Assembly (NCBI GenBank): GCA_036172095.1
Contig: JAVHSH010000031.1
Span: forward strand, 1 to 9,476
Reading direction: 5' to 3'
Origin: JAKBEU01 sp036172095
GTDB lineage: Bacteria > Patescibacteriota > Microgenomatia > UBA1406 > GWC2-37-13
Length of the DNA stretch: 9,476 nucleotides
Below are positions 6,508 through 9,476 of this stretch, one piece after another. How positions within the stretch are numbered: position 1 is the first letter of the stretch; every line of letters begins with the position of its first letter. The notes beneath the pieces were generated by a model that was not told the origin of the DNA, searched no databases, and saw only the letters and a program-made list of their open reading frames with translations. The position numbers and the translations under genes are program-made.

Positions 6508-9476
6508 TCATTCTACCGCTAACTCACCTTCAACAACTTCACTAGCCAATACTCGTTTTGCGATGATTTCCTTCAACGGCATGAACTCTGCTGGAATCGT
6601 AAGCTTGATGGATTGGTCTGTCTTGACATTCTGCGTCTTTCGCAGCTCTTGGATGCTACGTACCAAATCACGCATTTTCCCTTCTCGCATCAAATCTTCT
6701 GACAAAACGGTGTCAAACGTCGCGACATGTTGCTCGGACTCCCCTTTTGAAAGTATGACTTTTTTTACGTTTAGCTCAGACTTGAGGACATCAAGAAGTG
6801 CATCGCTTTCCTCAAAGACTGTGCCTTTTGCAAGCTGAATCGTGACAGAATTGAGTGGTTGACGAACCTTCAGTTTATTCTCTTTGCGTACCCGATGACC
6901 GGCTTCGGCAAGAGAACGGATGATTGCCATGTTTTTGACGACATCAGAAGCTTCACTATCCCCTAACTCAATCCATTTCGTGAGATGCACCGATTTCTCG
7001 CCAGTCAGATTCGTAAATATCACTTCAGTGATAAACGGCATGATTGGAGAAACTGTCACTGAGAATACAGTCAACACTGCGTGCAAAGTTTCATAAAATG
7101 ATTTTTTGTCTTGCACATTATCGGAGTTCACCCAGACTCGATCTCGGCTTCTCCGGATGAACCATGTCGATACGTCGTTCATGAATGCTTCGCCTTTGAG
7201 GGCCACGGTTTGGACGTCGAACGCTTGGTATGCTTTTTTGGAATCTGCAACGAAAGACCGCAACCGTTCCATTATCCATGTATCCAAAACTGAGTCCTTT
7301 TTCAAAGATAGATTTGGTTTTCCTTGGATATCGACTTTTTCCAATACTGCATAATCGACAAAGAATTTATAGACATTCCAGACCATCAGATAAAATTGCC
7401 TGCGGACTTCATCTGCTTTTTTATATCCAAAAAGCATATTATCCGTAGGGTTTTGTCGGGCAAACATCCATCTCATGACGTCGACACCGATTTTTTCCGC
7501 TCCTTCATTGAACTCAACTGCATTGCCCCAGCTTTTATGCATCGGGCGTCCGTCTTCACCTGTACATGTTGCAAATCCCAAGACTGTTTTAAATGGCGGT
7601 TTGTCTTCCATGACGGTTGACATCGCAATGAGCGCATAAAACCAGTTTTTAAACTGTCCTGGGAATGATTCTGTGATGAAATCTGCAGGAAACCATCGCT
7701 CCCATTCTTTTTTGTTCTGTGTATATAAGGGCTCTTTATTGTTTGCACTAATTGTCGAGTATGCGACGATACCAGCGTCCAACCAAGGATTGCCGACGTC
7801 ATCTATTCTGTGAACCTCGCCATTACATTTCTTGCAGGTGATAGTCACCTCATCTACGTATGGTTTATGAGGCGAATGACCCTCAAATTCGTTCCATCCA
7901 CTGGTCGCGCGTTTTTGAAGTTCTTCTTTCGAACCGATGACCTCAAATGTTTTGCATGTTTGACATTCATAAATCGGCAGTGTCAGTCCCCAATATCTAT
8001 TTTTTTTGCTGACCAACCAATCGTGCATATTTTTGAGCCAATCAAGCTCACGTTCCAGCCCAAATCCAGGAATCCAGTTTATCTGCTTGGCCACATCTAT
8101 CATTCTTTCTCTCAAAGTCCTGTACTTGCCGTCCGTAGCTTTAAGTGAAGGGCGGTCCATGGCGATGTACCATTCATCCGCAACCTTCCAAACCAACTCT
8201 GCCTTACAGCGCCAGCAGGCTGGATATCTGTGTTTATATCGGAGTGTCGTGAACAAGAATTCTCCACCGCGATATGTTTTCAAGAAATCAATGATGAGTT
8301 CTGGATGTTTCTTCGCATTCTTTCCTGAGAATTCACCAAATCCTTCAAGATAACTCGCATTATCCGCAATAACCGGAATCATGGGGAGTCCCAACTTCTT
8401 TCCAAGGAGGAAGTCTTCCGTTCCCGCACTTACCGCCGTATGAACAAGGCCCGTGCCTTCTGTTGTTGATATTGGCATGATCATTGCGTCGGTTGGAACG
8501 ACTGTATGGAATTTCGCGTTGCTATTTTTAACTGTCTCAACTGCCGGAAGATGATCGAACGGGCCTTCGTATTTCAAGCCAACGAGTTCTTTTCCTAAAA
8601 CAGTTTTCTCGATTGATTGATATCCTTTCTCTTGCCCTTCCGTAGCTTTATGCGAAGGAGGGTTGAATACAACTTCAACGAGATCCTTCGCAATCCAGAA
8701 TGTCTTGCCCGTTGTTCCTTTAACTAATGAATACTCAATTTTTTCATCAACCGCGACTGCGATATTTGCAGGAATTGTCCAAGGAGTAGTTGTCCAGACG
8801 AGCAAATATTCATCTTTTCGCCCGACTATCGGGAATTCGATGAACACAGACTCATGAACGACTTCCTTGTAATCTTCCGTCAGCATTTCATGTTGGGAAA
8901 TCGCTGTTTCGCAGCGAGGACACCAAGGGACAGATTCATGACCTTTGTATACCCACCCATTTTCGTGACACACATGGATGAATCGCCAAATCATATAGTT
9001 GTTCTCATCAGACATCGTAAAATATGAGTTATCCCAATCCATAAAATATCCAAGACGTTTTGATTGGTCCGTCTGCACTGCGGAAAATTTATGGACGCGT
9101 TCTCTGCACAATTGGACAAACTTTGCAATTGATGCCTTTTTGTCGCCTGGGACTAAGTTTTCGATATCCTTTTTTGTATGAAGACCCAACTCCTTTTCAA
9201 CTTCAACCTCAACCCATAATCCTTGACAGTCAAATCCGCTTTGGAATCGCTGCTTTTTTCCCAAAAGATTATTAAATTTTTGCCACAGATCTTTATATGT
9301 CCTTCCCCATGCGTGATGTACACCCATTGGGTTGTTTGCGGTGATTGGACCATCAAGAAAAGAGAATGTCTCTGTTGCTGAATCATTTTTATGAAGATAG
9401 CCATCAATAATGCCAGTTGAGTACCATTTATCAAGAAGAGCTCGTTCCATTTCTGGAAATTGTTGAGTGGAAGACA
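6508..9476 (-). CDS. ileS: Isoleucyl-tRNA synthetase with GxHH signature motif, N-terminal edge at window end
   Basis: Charges tRNA-Ile in the cytoplasm. The first in-frame ATG is at 9450, but the frame continues to the edge reading SSTQQFPE before it, and FPEMERALLDKW is the normal IleRS opening. The true start is therefore at or beyond the edge; the codon split by the edge ends in TG. Numbering from the 9450 Met: the HIGH region is ANNPMGVHH (39-46), the CP1 editing domain has WTTTPWT (219-225) and GTGLVHTAVSAGTEDF (332-347), and the KMSKS loop is PMHKS (636-640), keeping Lys639. CxxC pairs occur at 177/180, 412/415, 496/499 and 539/542. The anticodon-binding domain has WFIRRSRDRVW (763-773). 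The stop is TGA, with an in-frame TAA two codons later. It heads the visible ileS-rodA cluster. ValRS and LeuRS are less likely, given the overall motif set. Confidence 0.93.
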   Translation of the reverse strand, partial: SSTQQFPEMERALLDKWYSTGIIDGYLHKNDSATETFSFLDGPITANNPMGVHHAWGRTYKDLWQKFNNLLGKKQRFQSGFDCQGLWVEVEVEKELGLHTKKDIENLVPGDKKASIAKFVQLCRERVHKFSAVQTDQSKRLGYFMDWDNSYFTMSDENNYMIWRFIHVCHENGWVYKGHESVPWCPRCETAISQHEMLTEDYKEVVHESVFIEFPIVGRKDEYLLVWTTTPWTIPANIAVAVDEKIEYSLVKGTTGKTFWIAKDLVEVVFNPPSHKATEGQEKGYQSIEKTVLGKELVGLKYEGPFDHLPAVETVKNSNAKFHTVVPTDAMIMPISTTEGTGLVHTAVSAGTEDFLLGKKLGLPMIPVIADNASYLEGFGEFSGKNAKKHPELIIDFLKTYRGGEFLFTTLRYKHRYPACWRCKAELVWKVADEWYIAMDRPSLKATDGKYRTLRERMIDVAKQINWIPGFGLERELDWLKNMHDWLVSKKNRYWGLTLPIYECQTCKTFEVIGSKEELQKRATSGWNEFEGHSPHKPYVDEVTITCKKCNGEVHRIDDVGNPWLDAGIVAYSTISANNKEPLYTQNKKEWERWFPADFITESFPGQFKNWFYALIAMSTVMEDKPPFKTVLGFATCTGEDGRPMHKSWGNAVEFNEGAEKIGVDVMRWMFARQNPTDNMLFGYKKADEVRRQFYLMVWNVYKFFVDYAVLEKVDIQGKPNLSLKKDSVLDTWIMERLRSFVADSKKAYQAFDVQTVALKGEAFMNDVSTWFIRRSRDRVWVNSDNVQDKKSFYETLHAVLTVFSVTVSPIMPFITEVIFTNLTGEKSVHLTKWIELGDSEASDVVKNMAIIRSLAEAGHRVRKENKLKVRQPLNSVTIQLAKGTVFEESDALLDVLKSELNVKKVILSKGESEQHVATFDTVLSEDLMREGKMRDLVRSIQELRKTQNVKTDQSIKLTIPAEFMPLKEIIAKRVLASEVVEGELAVE

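Noticed and set aside
6502..6510. Possible UGA=Gly recoding, as in some CPR lineages, because ileS ends TGA with TAA two codons later
   Set aside because: No in-frame TGA occurs in any long gene here, where many would be expected under that code; the back-up stop is probably chance.
6153..6545. 130-codon plus-strand open frame opposite rodA and similar plus-strand frames opposite ileS
   Set aside because: They are antisense to genes with unmistakable conserved motifs and have no recognisable features of their own.
8132..8650. 12-mer tccgtagcttta repeated at 8132-8143 and 8639-8650
   Set aside because: Both copies lie in ileS coding for Lys-Ala-Thr contexts and are isolated; no larger repeat or insertion is associated.

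Overview
The window looks like part of a bacterial genome, most likely a member of the Candidate Phyla Radiation (Patescibacteria), possibly Microgenomates-like. This placement is inferred from several features. There is a very large secreted beta-helix protein with a Pro/Thr-rich stalk. The IleRS is of a non-canonical type. The tRNA gene has no encoded CCA, and most genes lack recognisable Shine-Dalgarno sites. There is no rRNA or phylogenetic marker set to settle it. The standard bacterial code fits: no in-frame TGA interrupts any long gene, and one gene ends in TGA. The run of 100 N at 4764-4863 shows this is a draft scaffold.

Layout. Positions 1-3476 (minus strand) hold one uninterrupted reading frame of 1158 visible codons that runs off the left edge. 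It encodes a signal peptide, a Pro/Thr stalk, a beta-sandwich-like module, two consecutive right-handed beta-helix (pectin-lyase-like) domains, a second beta-sandwich-like module and the beginning of an Ig-like domain. Upstream on the same strand is a tRNA-Val(CAC) gene (3684-3756). Divergent from the tRNA is lepB (signal peptidase I, 3821-4474, plus strand). The tRNA and lepB promoters appear to be physically interlocked in the short space between them.

From the right edge leftwards on the minus strand runs a compact housekeeping cluster: ileS (isoleucyl-tRNA synthetase, N-terminus at or just beyond the edge), rodA (SEDS peptidoglycan polymerase), rplU (L21) and rpmA (L27, cut by the N gap). 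Beyond the gap lies the 3' part of an unidentified small gene that converges on lepB and overlaps its 3' end by 89 bp. Any reading frame that joins rpmA to this gene through the Ns is an assembly artefact.

How the genes relate. ileS, rplU, rpmA and the tRNA serve translation. RodA builds the cell wall. Signal peptidase I would process exported proteins such as the beta-helix surface protein. I see no dedicated new system or mobile element. The most notable points are an IleRS with its class I signature rearranged from HxGH to GxHH, two promoters placed so that lepB and rplU would be transcribed leaderless, and the multidomain surface protein with duplicated modules.
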